Below are positions 7,253 through 15,048 of a stretch of DNA of 29,937 bases, piece by piece. The stretch is from Prevotella sp. Lineage in GTDB: Bacteria; Bacteroidota; Bacteroidia; Bacteroidales; Bacteroidaceae. A program made the position numbers and the translations under genes. The number at the start of each line of letters is the position of its first letter. Position 1 is the first letter of the stretch. The notes under the pieces are model-generated. The model searched no databases. It was not told the origin of the DNA and was given only the letters and a program-made list of their open reading frames with translations. The DNA is taken from contig JAFRQC010000107.1 of the NCBI GenBank assembly GCA_017428805.1, forward strand, positions 1 to 29,937. The letters run 5' to 3'.

Positions 7253-7260
7253 TACCTTTG
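7253..7260 (+). promoter_or_regulatory. -7 box of the engB-uup-recR unit
   Basis: TACCTTTG followed by CACCC, identical to the boxes of the tRNA and rpsP promoters. The upstream TTTG box is not clear. The first ATG is at most 20 nt away, so the leader is very short. Confidence 0.7.
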
Positions 7261-7276
7261 CACCCAAAAATGATGA

Positions 7277-7876
7277 ATGATGGAAATTAAGAAAGCAGAA
7301 TTCACCCTGAGCGCCCCGATGGAGTCGATGTGTCCGAAGGATAATAAACCCGAGTATGCCTTCATCGGCAGGTCGAATGTGGGCAAGTCGAGTCTGATCA
7401 ATATGCTCACCAACAACAAGAAACTGGCCAAGACGTCGGCCACGCCGGGAAAGACGTTGCTCATCAACCATTTTATTATTAATAATGAGTGGTATCTGGT
7501 CGATCTGCCCGGCTACGGCTTCGCGAAACGGTCGAAGAAGGAGGTGGCGAAACTCGAACAGATGATCAGTGGCTATATCCTCCAGCGCGAACAGCTGGTG
7601 AACGTGTTCCTGCTCATAGATATCCGTCTCGAACCCCAGAAGATCGACCTGGAGTTCATCCAGTGGCTGGGTGACAGCAGTGTGCCCTTCGCCATCGTCT
7701 TCACCAAGGCCGACAAACTGTCTGCCGCCAAGGCGCGCCAGAGCGTCGAGGACTATAAGAAGGTGCTTCTGGAGACGTGGGAGGAGCTGCCGCCCATCTT
7801 CGTCACCTCGGCCGAGAAACGCCAGGGCCGCGAGGAAGTGCTGGACTATATTGAACAGATTAATAAAGGTCTTTAA
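7277..7876 (+). CDS. engB: Ribosome biogenesis GTPase EngB (YsxC/YihA)
   Basis: A 199-residue TRAFAC GTPase. G1 is GRSNVGKSS (31-39), G2 the Thr in TSATPGKT (53-60), G3 DLPGYG (76-81), G4 FTKAD and G5 VTSA. The sequence and length match EngB/YsxC, needed for assembly of the 50S subunit. Two ATGs in a row (7277 and 7280) give MMEIKKAEF or MEIKKAEF; I keep the first. It heads a plus-strand run of six genes; its TAA overlaps the ATG of the uup-like gene by one base (TAATG), so translation is probably coupled. Its promoter is back-to-back with that of rho. Confidence 0.95.
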   Translation: MMEIKKAEFTLSAPMESMCPKDNKPEYAFIGRSNVGKSSLINMLTNNKKLAKTSATPGKTLLINHFIINNEWYLVDLPGYGFAKRSKKEVAKLEQMISGYILQREQLVNVFLLIDIRLEPQKIDLEFIQWLGDSSVPFAIVFTKADKLSAAKARQSVEDYKKVLLETWEELPPIFVTSAEKRQGREEVLDYIEQINKGL

Positions 7877-9696
7877 TGGCAAAAGACACTCCATACCTAG
7901 ACGTGCAGCAGCTGACGAAGTCGTTCGGCTCGTTGGTACTGTTCCGCGACATCAGCTTCTCCATCGCTGAAGGGCAGAAGGTGGGACTGATCGCGAAGAA
8001 CGGTACGGGCAAGTCGACGCTGCTATCCATCCTCTCCGGTGTGGAGGGCTACGACTCGGGAGACATCATCTTCCGTCGTGACCTGCGGGTGGGTATGCTC
8101 GAACAGTCGCCCGTCTTCGATCCCGCCGAGAGTGTCCTCGATGCCTGCTTCAATCATCAGGGAGATGAGGAGAAGGTGTTGAAAGCCAAGCAGATACTTA
8201 CCCAGCTGAAGATTCGCGACCTGCAGCAGCCGATGGGACAGCTCTCTGGCGGACAGCAGAAGCGCGTGGCACTGGCCAACGTGCTCATCACCGAGCCCGA
8301 CCTGCTGATCCTCGACGAGCCGACGAACCACCTCGACCTTGAGATGATCGAGTGGTTGGAGGGTTTCCTTAGCCGGGGCAATAAGACGCTGCTGATGGTC
8401 ACCCACGACCGGTTCTTCCTCGACCGTGTATGCTCCGTCATCCTCGAACTCGACGACCAGACCATCTATACCTATCGGGGCAACTACAGTTACTACCTTG
8501 AGAAGCGTCAGGAGCGTATCGACAACCGCAGGGCAGAGATCGCCCGTGCCAACAATCTCTACCGCACGGAGTTGGAGTGGATGCGACGGATGCCGCAGGC
8601 CCGTGGACATAAGGCCCGCTACCGTGAGGAGGCGTTCTATGAGCTGGAGAAGGTGGCCAAGCAACGCATCGAGGAACGGCAGATCCGTCTGAAGTCGCGC
8701 AATGTCTATATCGGTTCCAAGATCTTTGAGTGCCAGTATGTGTCGAAGGCTTTCGACGACCATATCATCCTGAAGGACTTCTACTATAATTTCTCCCGTT
8801 TCGAGAAGATGGGCATCGTGGGCAATAACGGTACGGGCAAGTCCACGTTTATCCGGCTGCTCCTCGGTCTGATGGCACCCGACAGCGGACGCTTCGACAT
8901 CGGCGACACCGTGCGCTTCGGCTATTTCTCCCAGGAGGGACTGCAGTTCGACGAGCAGATGAAGGTGATCGACGTGGTGAAGGACATCGCCGAATATATC
9001 GATATGGGCGGTGGAAAGCACCTGACCGCCTCACAGTTCCTGCAGCATTTTCTCTTCACACCCGAACAGCAGCATAACTATGTTTATAAACTCAGTGGCG
9101 GCGAACGGCGGAAACTCTACCTCTGCACTGTGCTGATGAAGAACCCGAACTTCCTTGTGCTCGATGAGCCGACCAACGACCTTGATATCGTCACCCTTCA
9201 GATTCTGGAGGAGTATCTGCAGGATTTCCCCGGCTGCGTCATCGTCGTCAGCCACGACCGCTATTTTATGGATAAGGTGGTCGACCATCTGTTGGTGTTC
9301 AAGGGTGACGGTGTGATTAATGACTTCCCCGGGAATTATACGCAGTATCGATGGTTTTCGAGGAATGAGGAAGGAGGAACGAGGAAGGAGAATACTCCTG
9401 CCTCAGAAAAATCCCGTTCCTCAGAAAAGGTTCCCTCAGACACATCTCATTCCTCCTTCCTCGTTCCTCCTTCCTCGAAAAGAAAGATGACCTACAAAGA
9501 AAAGCGCGAGTTTGAGCAGTTGGAACTTGACATTGCAGCCCTTGAAGATGAAAAGAAGCGTATAGAAGAAGCCCTCTGTGGCGGTACGACCTCGGTGGAA
9601 GAGATTACCACGATGAGCAAGCGGCTGCCTATCCTCAATGACGAACTCGATGAGAAGTCCCTCCGCTGGCTCGAACTCAGTGAAATTGATAATTAA
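7876..9696 (+). CDS. uup: ABC-F ATPase, Uup-like
   Basis: A 606-residue soluble protein with two ABC ATPase cassettes and no membrane helices. Cassette 1: Walker A AKNGTGKST (40-48), signature LSGGQQKR, Walker B LLILDEPTNHLD. Cassette 2: Walker A GNNGTGKST, signature LSGGERRK, Walker B FLVLDEPTNDLD. The charged C-terminal coiled coil (about 537-604) is the feature of Uup, an ABC-F protein linked to ribosome function and, in E. coli, to precise excision of transposons. ABC-F proteins act on ribosomes, which fits the neighbour engB. Between cassette 2 and the coiled coil, residues about 495-534 are encoded by a pair of inverted 7-nt arrays and their Ser/Lys-rich spacer; the reading frame is kept. 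Another ABC-F type such as Ettx cannot be ruled out. Confidence 0.88.
   Translation: MAKDTPYLDVQQLTKSFGSLVLFRDISFSIAEGQKVGLIAKNGTGKSTLLSILSGVEGYDSGDIIFRRDLRVGMLEQSPVFDPAESVLDACFNHQGDEEKVLKAKQILTQLKIRDLQQPMGQLSGGQQKRVALANVLITEPDLLILDEPTNHLDLEMIEWLEGFLSRGNKTLLMVTHDRFFLDRVCSVILELDDQTIYTYRGNYSYYLEKRQERIDNRRAEIARANNLYRTELEWMRRMPQARGHKARYREEAFYELEKVAKQRIEERQIRLKSRNVYIGSKIFECQYVSKAFDDHIILKDFYYNFSRFEKMGIVGNNGTGKSTFIRLLLGLMAPDSGRFDIGDTVRFGYFSQEGLQFDEQMKVIDVVKDIAEYIDMGGGKHLTASQFLQHFLFTPEQQHNYVYKLSGGERRKLYLCTVLMKNPNFLVLDEPTNDLDIVTLQILEEYLQDFPGCVIVVSHDRYFMDKVVDHLLVFKGDGVINDFPGNYTQYRWFSRNEEGGTRKENTPASEKSRSSEKVPSDTSHSSFLVPPSSKRKMTYKEKREFEQLELDIAALEDEKKRIEEALCGGTTSVEEITTMSKRLPILNDELDEKSLRWLELSEIDN
9359..9477. 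repeat. Inverted pair of 4 x 7-nt arrays inside uup
   Basis: Left array 9360-9387: units GAGGAAT, GAGGAAG, GAGGAAC, GAGGAAG. Right array 9446-9476 is the same unit set on the other strand. The spacer has the 10-nt direct repeat CCTCAGAAAA. The block is translated in frame as a hydrophilic linker. The same unit makes the rpsP terminator at 26525-26564. Confidence 0.88.
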
Positions 9697-9708
9697 ACTA
9701 GAAACAAA

Positions 9709-10326
9709 ATGATCTCTCAACAATATCCCTCACAACTGTTAGAACGGGCGGTCGCGGAGTTTGCGAAGTTCCCCGGCATCGGCCGCAAGACCGCCTTGCG
9801 CCTCGTGCTCTGGCTCCTGCGTCAGGAGAATAGCGAGGTGGAGCAGTTTGCCGAAGCCGTCAGCCGCCTGAAGCAGGAAGTCAAGTACTGTCATATCTGC
9901 CATAATATCAGCGACTCGGATACATGCCCCATCTGCGCCGATCCCCGTCGTGATGGCTCGGTGGTCTGCGTCGTCGAGAATATCCAGGACGTGATGGCCA
10001 TCGAGAATACGCAACAGTTCCACGGCCTCTATCATGTGCTGGGCGGCATCATCTCTCCTATGGACGGCATCGGTCCTTCAGACATTGAGGTCGACTCGCT
10101 CGTCAGTCGTGTGGCGGAGGGGAATGTGCAGGAAGTGATCCTCGCCCTCAGTCCGACGATGGAGGGAGACACCACGAATTTCTATATCTACCGCAAGCTG
10201 GCTCCTACGGGCGTCAAGGTGAGCGTTATTGCCCGTGGTGTGGCTGTCGGCAACGAGCTGGAATATACCGACGAGGTCACCCTCGGCCGGTCTATTATGA
10301 ACCGTACACTTTTTGAAGATAAATAA
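9709..10326 (+). CDS. recR: Recombination mediator RecR
   Basis: A 205-residue RecR, which works with RecF/RecO to load RecA on gapped DNA. The N-terminal helix-hairpin-helix ([20 protein letters not shown], about 18-37), a four-Cys zinc site (C61, C64, C73, C76 in CHICHN...CPIC) and a Toprim domain ([15 protein letters not shown] from 85, catalytic-type E90) appear in the usual order, and the length is typical. It lies 12 bp after the uup-like gene and 10 bp before the next, within the engB unit. Confidence 0.97.
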   Translation: MISQQYPSQLLERAVAEFAKFPGIGRKTALRLVLWLLRQENSEVEQFAEAVSRLKQEVKYCHICHNISDSDTCPICADPRRDGSVVCVVENIQDVMAIENTQQFHGLYHVLGGIISPMDGIGPSDIEVDSLVSRVAEGNVQEVILALSPTMEGDTTNFYIYRKLAPTGVKVSVIARGVAVGNELEYTDEVTLGRSIMNRTLFEDK

Positions 10327-10336
10327 CACATAAGAT

Positions 10337-10771
10337 ATGAAAGCAATCAGTCAAAAACTGACCGTTGTCTGCCTCCTGTTCCTGGCACTGTCCATCGCCA
10401 TCGTAGTCCTCTACGAGACCGACACGCTCGCCTCCGGTTTGCTGGCCGACGACAAACAGTCGGAGTTTATCCTAACCTTCATTATGGAACTCCTGTCGTT
10501 GGGCGCCGCCTTCCTGGGGCTTCGTCTGTTCAAGTTCGCGTTTGTCCATGATGAACTCGTCGCCCGTCCGGAACATGCCATGTGGAAGTGGGGACTCATC
10601 CGTCTGCTCATCCTTGAGGTGCCGATGGTCGTTGACACCTTATTATATTATATATTTATGAACACTACGTTCGGCTACCTGGGCATCATGCTGTTGCTCT
10701 GCCTGCCGTTCATTTTCCCATCCAAGAGCCGCTGTGAAGATGAAACTGAGTATCATAATCGTCAGCTATAA
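10337..10771 (+). CDS. Small four-helix membrane protein, unknown function
   Basis: A 144-residue inner-membrane protein that I do not recognise. Hydrophobic segments are at about 9-29 (LTVVCLLFLALSIAIVVLY), 44-66 (ILTFIMELLSLGAAFLGLRLF), 90-110 and 113-130, with a charged tail. It sits between recR and a glycosyltransferase, 10 bp after recR, and its 3' end overlaps the start of the glycosyltransferase gene, so it is likely co-translated with it. A link to envelope sugar chemistry is only a guess from this position. Confidence 0.7.
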   Translation: MKAISQKLTVVCLLFLALSIAIVVLYETDTLASGLLADDKQSEFILTFIMELLSLGAAFLGLRLFKFAFVHDELVARPEHAMWKWGLIRLLILEVPMVVDTLLYYIFMNTTFGYLGIMLLLCLPFIFPSKSRCEDETEYHNRQL

Positions 10772-11576
10772 CGTACGCAGCTACCTGGAGCAGTGTCTCC
10801 AGAGCGTGCAGAAAGCCCTCGAGGGCATCGAGGGGGAAGTGTGGGTGGTCGATAACAACTCACAGGATGACAGCGTCGAAGTGCTTCGTCGCGACTACCC
10901 CTGGGTAAAGCTTATTGCCAATACCGAGAATATGGGCTTCGCCCGGGCCAACAACCTCGCCATCCGTCAGTCGCAGTCAGACTATGTGCTGCTGCTCAAT
11001 CCCGACACCGTCGTCGAGGAACCAACGCTGCGTGGAGTGCTTGACTTTATGGACGCTCATCCCGAAGCGGGTGGGGCAGGGGTGATGATGCATAATGAAG
11101 ACGGTACCCTCGCGCCCGAGTCGCGTCGAGGACTGCCCACGCCGTGGGTGGCTGGACTGAAGATGCTCGGCTTCACGAAGCGTTACTATATGAGTCATCT
11201 GCCTTGGGACCAGCCCGGACGCATCGACGTCATCAGCGGCGCCTTCTGCTTCCTGCGTCGTAAGGCAATTGATCAGGTGGGGCTGCTTGACGAGGACTTT
11301 TTTATGTACGGCGAGGACATCGACCTGTCCTACCGTCTGCTCAAGGGCGGCTGGCAGAACTGGTACCTGCCTTATGAAATCACTCATTTCAAAGGCAGGT
11401 CTACCCGGAAGACTGACTTCCGCTATGTCCACATCTTCTATCAAGCTATGCTCATCTTCTTCCGTAAGCATTACAGCCACCTGAGCTTCCTTTATGCCAT
11501 CCCCGTGAAGATGGCCATCTACTTCCGTGCATTCATCGCCCTCACCGACATTCTCCGCAAAAAACTTCACTTATGA
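10740..11576 (+). CDS. Family 2 glycosyltransferase (rhamnosyltransferase-like)
   Basis: A 278-residue GT-A fold transferase. It begins LSIIIVSYNVRSYLEQCLQSV, has the nucleotide-sugar motif WVVDNNSQDDS, the DxD-type metal site as LLLNPDT, and the C-terminal ISGAFCFLRRKAI...FFMYGEDIDLSYRL block where the ED pair is the likely catalytic base region. The pattern is that of WbbL/rhamnosyltransferase-like proteins of cell-surface glycan synthesis, on the cytoplasmic side. I use the ATG at 10740; a GTG two codons earlier (10734) is possible. Either start overlaps the membrane-protein gene, and the stop overlaps the next start (ATGA). Confidence 0.87.
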   Translation: MKLSIIIVSYNVRSYLEQCLQSVQKALEGIEGEVWVVDNNSQDDSVEVLRRDYPWVKLIANTENMGFARANNLAIRQSQSDYVLLLNPDTVVEEPTLRGVLDFMDAHPEAGGAGVMMHNEDGTLAPESRRGLPTPWVAGLKMLGFTKRYYMSHLPWDQPGRIDVISGAFCFLRRKAIDQVGLLDEDFFMYGEDIDLSYRLLKGGWQNWYLPYEITHFKGRSTRKTDFRYVHIFYQAMLIFFRKHYSHLSFLYAIPVKMAIYFRAFIALTDILRKKLHL

Positions 11577-12073
11577 CTGTCAACTTAAGAGCCATCGAAC
11601 CCGAAGACCTCGACCTGCTCTACCGCATCGAGAACGACGTCCGCCTCTGGAATGTCGGAACGTCGAACGTGCCCTATTCCCGTTATGTGCTCCACGATTA
11701 TGTAGCCCATGTCACCAATGATATCTATACCGACCGTCAGGTGCGGATGATGATTGAAAATGAAGAGGGAAAGACCGTCGGCATCGTAGACCTCGTCAAC
11801 TTCGACCCTGCCAACCGCCGTGCCGAACTCGGTCTTATCATCCTTAACGACTTCCGCCGGCAGGGTTATGCGATGGCCACGCTTGAACAGATCCATGACT
11901 ATGCCCGCCGCATCCTCCATCTGCATCAGATCTACGTCTATATCGACGAGCGCAACGAGGCCTCACTCAGCCTCTTCCGTAAGGTGGACTATATCGAGTC
12001 TGCACACATCCCCGATTGGCTTCTTGATGGAGAACAATATCACGACGCCCTGCTGTTTCAGCATGTATTATGA
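11573..12073 (+). CDS. GNAT-family N-acetyltransferase
   Basis: A 166-residue acetyltransferase of the RimJ/SpeG-like GNAT group. The acetyl-CoA pyrophosphate loop is RRQGYA (95-100) after the ELGLIIL strand, and the late strand LHQIYVYIDERNEASLSLFRKVDY (about 117-141) is the typical motif B. The first strand TVNLRAIEPEDLDLLYRIEND is also characteristic. Substrate unknown: protein N-terminus, polyamine and sugar-amine are all possible. It starts in the four-base overlap with the glycosyltransferase gene and closes the engB run. Confidence 0.85.
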   Translation: MTVNLRAIEPEDLDLLYRIENDVRLWNVGTSNVPYSRYVLHDYVAHVTNDIYTDRQVRMMIENEEGKTVGIVDLVNFDPANRRAELGLIILNDFRRQGYAMATLEQIHDYARRILHLHQIYVYIDERNEASLSLFRKVDYIESAHIPDWLLDGEQYHDALLFQHVL

Positions 12074-12112
12074 ATCTTTTTTCGGTCTGTGAGTAAAAAA
12101 AATCCGAAAATG

Positions 12113-12144
12113 TTTGCACAGTTCGGAATTTATTACTACCTTTG
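12113..12144 (+). promoter_or_regulatory. Promoter of the tRNA-Asp pair
   Basis: TTTG at 12113-12116, 20 nt spacer, TACCTTTG at 12137-12144, then CACCC. Both boxes are ideal. The first tRNA starts 29 nt after the -7 box. Confidence 0.82.
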
Positions 12145-12173
12145 CACCCGCTTAACAGAAAGCATTGGGCTTT

Positions 12174-12247
12174 GGTGCGTTAGTTCAGTAGGTTAGAATG
12201 CCTGCCTGTCACGCAGGAGGTCACGAGTTCGAATCTCGTACGCACCG
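12174..12247 (+). tRNA. tRNA-Asp (anticodon GTC), copy 1
   Basis: Full 74-nt cloverleaf: acceptor GGTGCGT with ACGCACC, discriminator G, anticodon arm CCTGC-CTGTCAC-GCAGG with anticodon GTC, T-arm ACGAG-TTCGAAT-CTCGT. CCA is not encoded. The G discriminator and GTC anticodon fit Asp. Confidence 0.96.
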
Positions 12248-12278
12248 CTCTTTTTCATTCATAGCGCATAAGTTTTTG

Positions 12279-12352
12279 GGTGCGTTAGTTCAGTAGGTTA
12301 GAATGCCTGCCTGTCACGCAGGAGGTCACGAGTTCGAATCTCGTACGCACCG
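12279..12352 (+). tRNA. tRNA-Asp (anticodon GTC), copy 2
   Basis: Base-for-base identical to the copy at 12174-12247, with a 31-nt spacer between them and one promoter in front of both. It is followed at once by a strong terminator. Confidence 0.96.
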
Positions 12353-12391
12353 CACAAGCCCGCTCCTTTTCAGGGGCGGGTTTGTGTTTTT
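12353..12391 (+). terminator. Intrinsic terminator after the tRNA pair
   Basis: A 14-bp stem (CACAAGCCCGCTCC with GGGGCGGGTTTGTG, two G-U pairs), a six-base loop, then TTTTT. It ends six bases before the AddB-like gene end, and may also help to stop that converging transcript. Confidence 0.9.
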
Positions 12392-12396
12392 ATTCT

Positions 12397-14985
12397 TTAT
12401 CTGCCGCAGAGGGCGGCGTAGGGACAGGAACGGCAGCGGTTACGGTCGTCGGTGGGCGTGAAACGGAGAGCGGGAGAGAAGATGGCGTCGGTAGTCCCTT
12501 TGAGGAGCGCGATGAAACGGTCACTGTGGACGGCGATGTCGGTGACAGGCTCACGGCCGATGACGAGCGTAGGGTCGTAGCCATCCGCAGCGGCATGTTG
12601 GATGAAGAGCAGTGATGGCGAAACAGCCTCCGTCTGATGTTGGCGTACAATATGGCTGTAGAGGAACGCCTGGAGATAATAGTCGCTGTGGTTGGGGATT
12701 TGGGCGGGATCGAAGATGGCCTCAATGTCGGGCATGGGTCGTAGATGACGGGCACCGGTCTTGTAGTCTATGACGCGGATACGTTCTTTTCCGCTGACGG
12801 GATCGGTAATGCAGTCAAGACGGTCAATGATACCACCAACCTTTGTCTCTCCCCAAGGCATGTCTACGCGCTTTTCAAGGCCGAGGATGGTGAAGGGCGT
12901 CAGACGGCGGTCGGTCTCGATGAGCAGGCGTATGTATTTGATGATGACCTCGCGGTTGATGAGTTGGAGGCCATCGAGGTGGTGGAACCCCAGTGTGTTA
13001 CGGATGGCATTGTCGACGGCGCGCTCGATGGTGACTTCATCTTTGAGAAGGTCATCGAGAAGGAATGAAGTGACCTGGCGGCCGATGAACTGATCATAGA
13101 GCGTCTGGGCTGCTTCGTGGAAGATGATGCCGAAAAGGCGGTTGTCGATGAGGTCTTCGTCGGTGTCGTTGGGTTCCTGAAGGTTGCTAACGTAACGGTA
13201 GAAGAAGCGCAACTGACAGCGCAGATAAGTACTGACGGCCGTAGGGCTGATGCCGCCACGGTCTTTGGAGAAACGCTGACGGAGAATTTCGAGCACGGCA
13301 GGTGTTTTGTCGATAGACTGTGGCTGACGGAGCAGCGGTTGCTGACCTGCGCGCAGACTGCGGAACTCAATATTATCTCTTTCGACCATCAACTGGAGCA
13401 TGAAACGGGACATTTCGCCCTTCTGGGCATCGATGGTGGCGTTGTTGTAGACGATAGTGACATCATTGGCACGTTGCAGCAGACGGTCGAAATAATGCTG
13501 GTAGATGGCTACCTTGTAGTCGATGGTGGTCAGTCCATAAGCCTTGCGGATGGCATAGGGAATGAACGAAGTGTCGTTGACGCCACGGGGCATATTACCC
13601 TCGTTGCAGGAGAGCAGCAGCACGTGGTCGAAGTCGAGGTTGCGCGTCTCGAGTACACCCATGACCTGGATACCCTCTGCAGGCTCGCCGTGGAATGGGA
13701 TGGAGGTGGACTGTACGACCTGTGCAACAAGGCGTTGCAGCGTAGGAACGTCGACGGTGAGGATGCCGCTGTCGGTGAGGTCGCTCAAGCGGTTGAGCAA
13801 GGTGTACATCTTGAATATTGATTCGGATTGCAGATCCGAGTCGGGTTTTATTGTCCGGACGATATCGAGGAGCCAGTGGAGGAGGGAGGAACTGTCGGTG
13901 AGATGGGTCGATGCATAATCCTCTGGCAGCAGGGCGGCATAGGGATGACGGGCGACGATGTCGAGCCAACGACGACGGAATGACTGCGTGCGGGCGGAGA
14001 AACCGTTGACCTGAAGGTTCAGCAACTGTGACACAAGCGATGCAACGGGTGTCTGCAACAATGGATAGCCGGTGGTGACGTTCACCTTGTCGACGGCGTC
14101 TGGCAGACAGTGGATGACAGCCTGCAACAGTCCTTCGTTGCAGAGAACCACTGCCGTGCGTCGTCCATCGGCGATACGCTTTGGGGTAAGCCACTGACTG
14201 ACGTAACGGGCCTGAATGTTCTCCGTCGGTGCTGAGATGAAGGTAAGCTGGCGTGGTGGCTGTTCCTCGGTGTCCTGATAGAAAATGGCTTTCCCCTCAC
14301 GTTCCAGCCGACGGAAGAGTGTCTGCTCCACCTGTTGCAGAAGGTTGAAGCCCACGAAGACGTAGGTGTCGTATTCGAAGGTGATAGTCTCATCCTCAGC
14401 CACCTGACGATAGAGAGCTCCTTCGTAAGCCAGTCCTTGGGCAGCGAGTTGATCATTGAAGGTGTGATAGATATCGCCAATACGACTCCACAGACGGAGG
14501 AACCGTTGTTTGAGTTCGCTATTATGATCGTCGGAGAAGTTACTGAAGAACCGTTGTATGAGTTTGCGTTGCTCGTCGGTGAGATACGACACGTCGTCGA
14601 GTTCGTGGATGTCGCGCAGGTTAGCAAAGACACGGTCTGCAGGACCCATATTCTTGTCGAGGTCGTCGAAGTCGGAGAGCAGCAACTGCCCCCAGCCATA
14701 GAAGTGGTCGAGTGTCTCGTCGATGCCTGTGCAACGGGTAAAACACTTATGGAGTTCGCAGACGAGCAGGATGGGGTCGGCCACCTGAAGCCTGGAGTGG
14801 CTGCGGAAAAGATCGCTGATGGTGATATAAGCAGGACTCCACAATGGACGTTCTGCCTGATGGGCAAGGTAGTCGTTGAGGAACAGCGAGGCACGCTTGT
14901 TCGGGAAGACGACGGCGACACGGGAGAGGTCGGTGCCGAAGCGGGCGAGGAGGTCGGAGGCGACGTGTTCGAGAAACGAAAACAT
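12397..14985 (-). CDS. addB: AddB-like PD-(D/E)XK nuclease
   Basis: An 862-residue protein with the architecture of AddB, the partner of AddA in double-strand-break processing. The N-terminal half is a degenerate helicase-like part (VAVVFPNKRASLFLNDYL near 25-42 in place of a full Walker A). The C-terminal quarter is a RecB-family nuclease: HEAAQTLYDQF, then GIIDRLDCI and VIDYKTG, the PD-(D/E)XK core. C590 (LRCQLRF) and C851, C854, C860 (CRSCPYAALC) are placed as the four ligands of the iron-sulphur staple seen in AddB and Cas4. The neighbour upstream is the AddA-like gene, 63 bp away. Chi recognition cannot be judged from sequence. Leader: a 3 x 9-nt array and A-rich tract. Confidence 0.82.
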   Translation of the reverse strand: MFSFLEHVASDLLARFGTDLSRVAVVFPNKRASLFLNDYLAHQAERPLWSPAYITISDLFRSHSRLQVADPILLVCELHKCFTRCTGIDETLDHFYGWGQLLLSDFDDLDKNMGPADRVFANLRDIHELDDVSYLTDEQRKLIQRFFSNFSDDHNSELKQRFLRLWSRIGDIYHTFNDQLAAQGLAYEGALYRQVAEDETITFEYDTYVFVGFNLLQQVEQTLFRRLEREGKAIFYQDTEEQPPRQLTFISAPTENIQARYVSQWLTPKRIADGRRTAVVLCNEGLLQAVIHCLPDAVDKVNVTTGYPLLQTPVASLVSQLLNLQVNGFSARTQSFRRRWLDIVARHPYAALLPEDYASTHLTDSSSLLHWLLDIVRTIKPDSDLQSESIFKMYTLLNRLSDLTDSGILTVDVPTLQRLVAQVVQSTSIPFHGEPAEGIQVMGVLETRNLDFDHVLLLSCNEGNMPRGVNDTSFIPYAIRKAYGLTTIDYKVAIYQHYFDRLLQRANDVTIVYNNATIDAQKGEMSRFMLQLMVERDNIEFRSLRAGQQPLLRQPQSIDKTPAVLEILRQRFSKDRGGISPTAVSTYLRCQLRFFYRYVSNLQEPNDTDEDLIDNRLFGIIFHEAAQTLYDQFIGRQVTSFLLDDLLKDEVTIERAVDNAIRNTLGFHHLDGLQLINREVIIKYIRLLIETDRRLTPFTILGLEKRVDMPWGETKVGGIIDRLDCITDPVSGKERIRVIDYKTGARHLRPMPDIEAIFDPAQIPNHSDYYLQAFLYSHIVRQHQTEAVSPSLLFIQHAAADGYDPTLVIGREPVTDIAVHSDRFIALLKGTTDAIFSPALRFTPTDDRNRCRSCPYAALCGR

Positions 14986-15000
14986 ATTTATTTTTTTAAC

Positions 15001-15027
15001 AACGAATTAAACGAATTACACGAATTG
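15001..15027. repeat. 3 x 9-nt tandem array in the addB leader
   Basis: Units AACGAATTA, AACGAATTA, CACGAATTG, followed on the minus strand by an A-rich tract and the ATG. The layout copies that in front of the MBL gene (1704-1750). Confidence 0.85.
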
Positions 15028-15048
15028 TCTGCGCCATAAGTCCGAAGT

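Noticed and set aside
12077..12110. Terminator after the GNAT gene
   Set aside because: TTTTCGG and CCGAAAA can pair, but the loop is 18 nt and A-rich and the T-run is on the wrong side; too weak to list.
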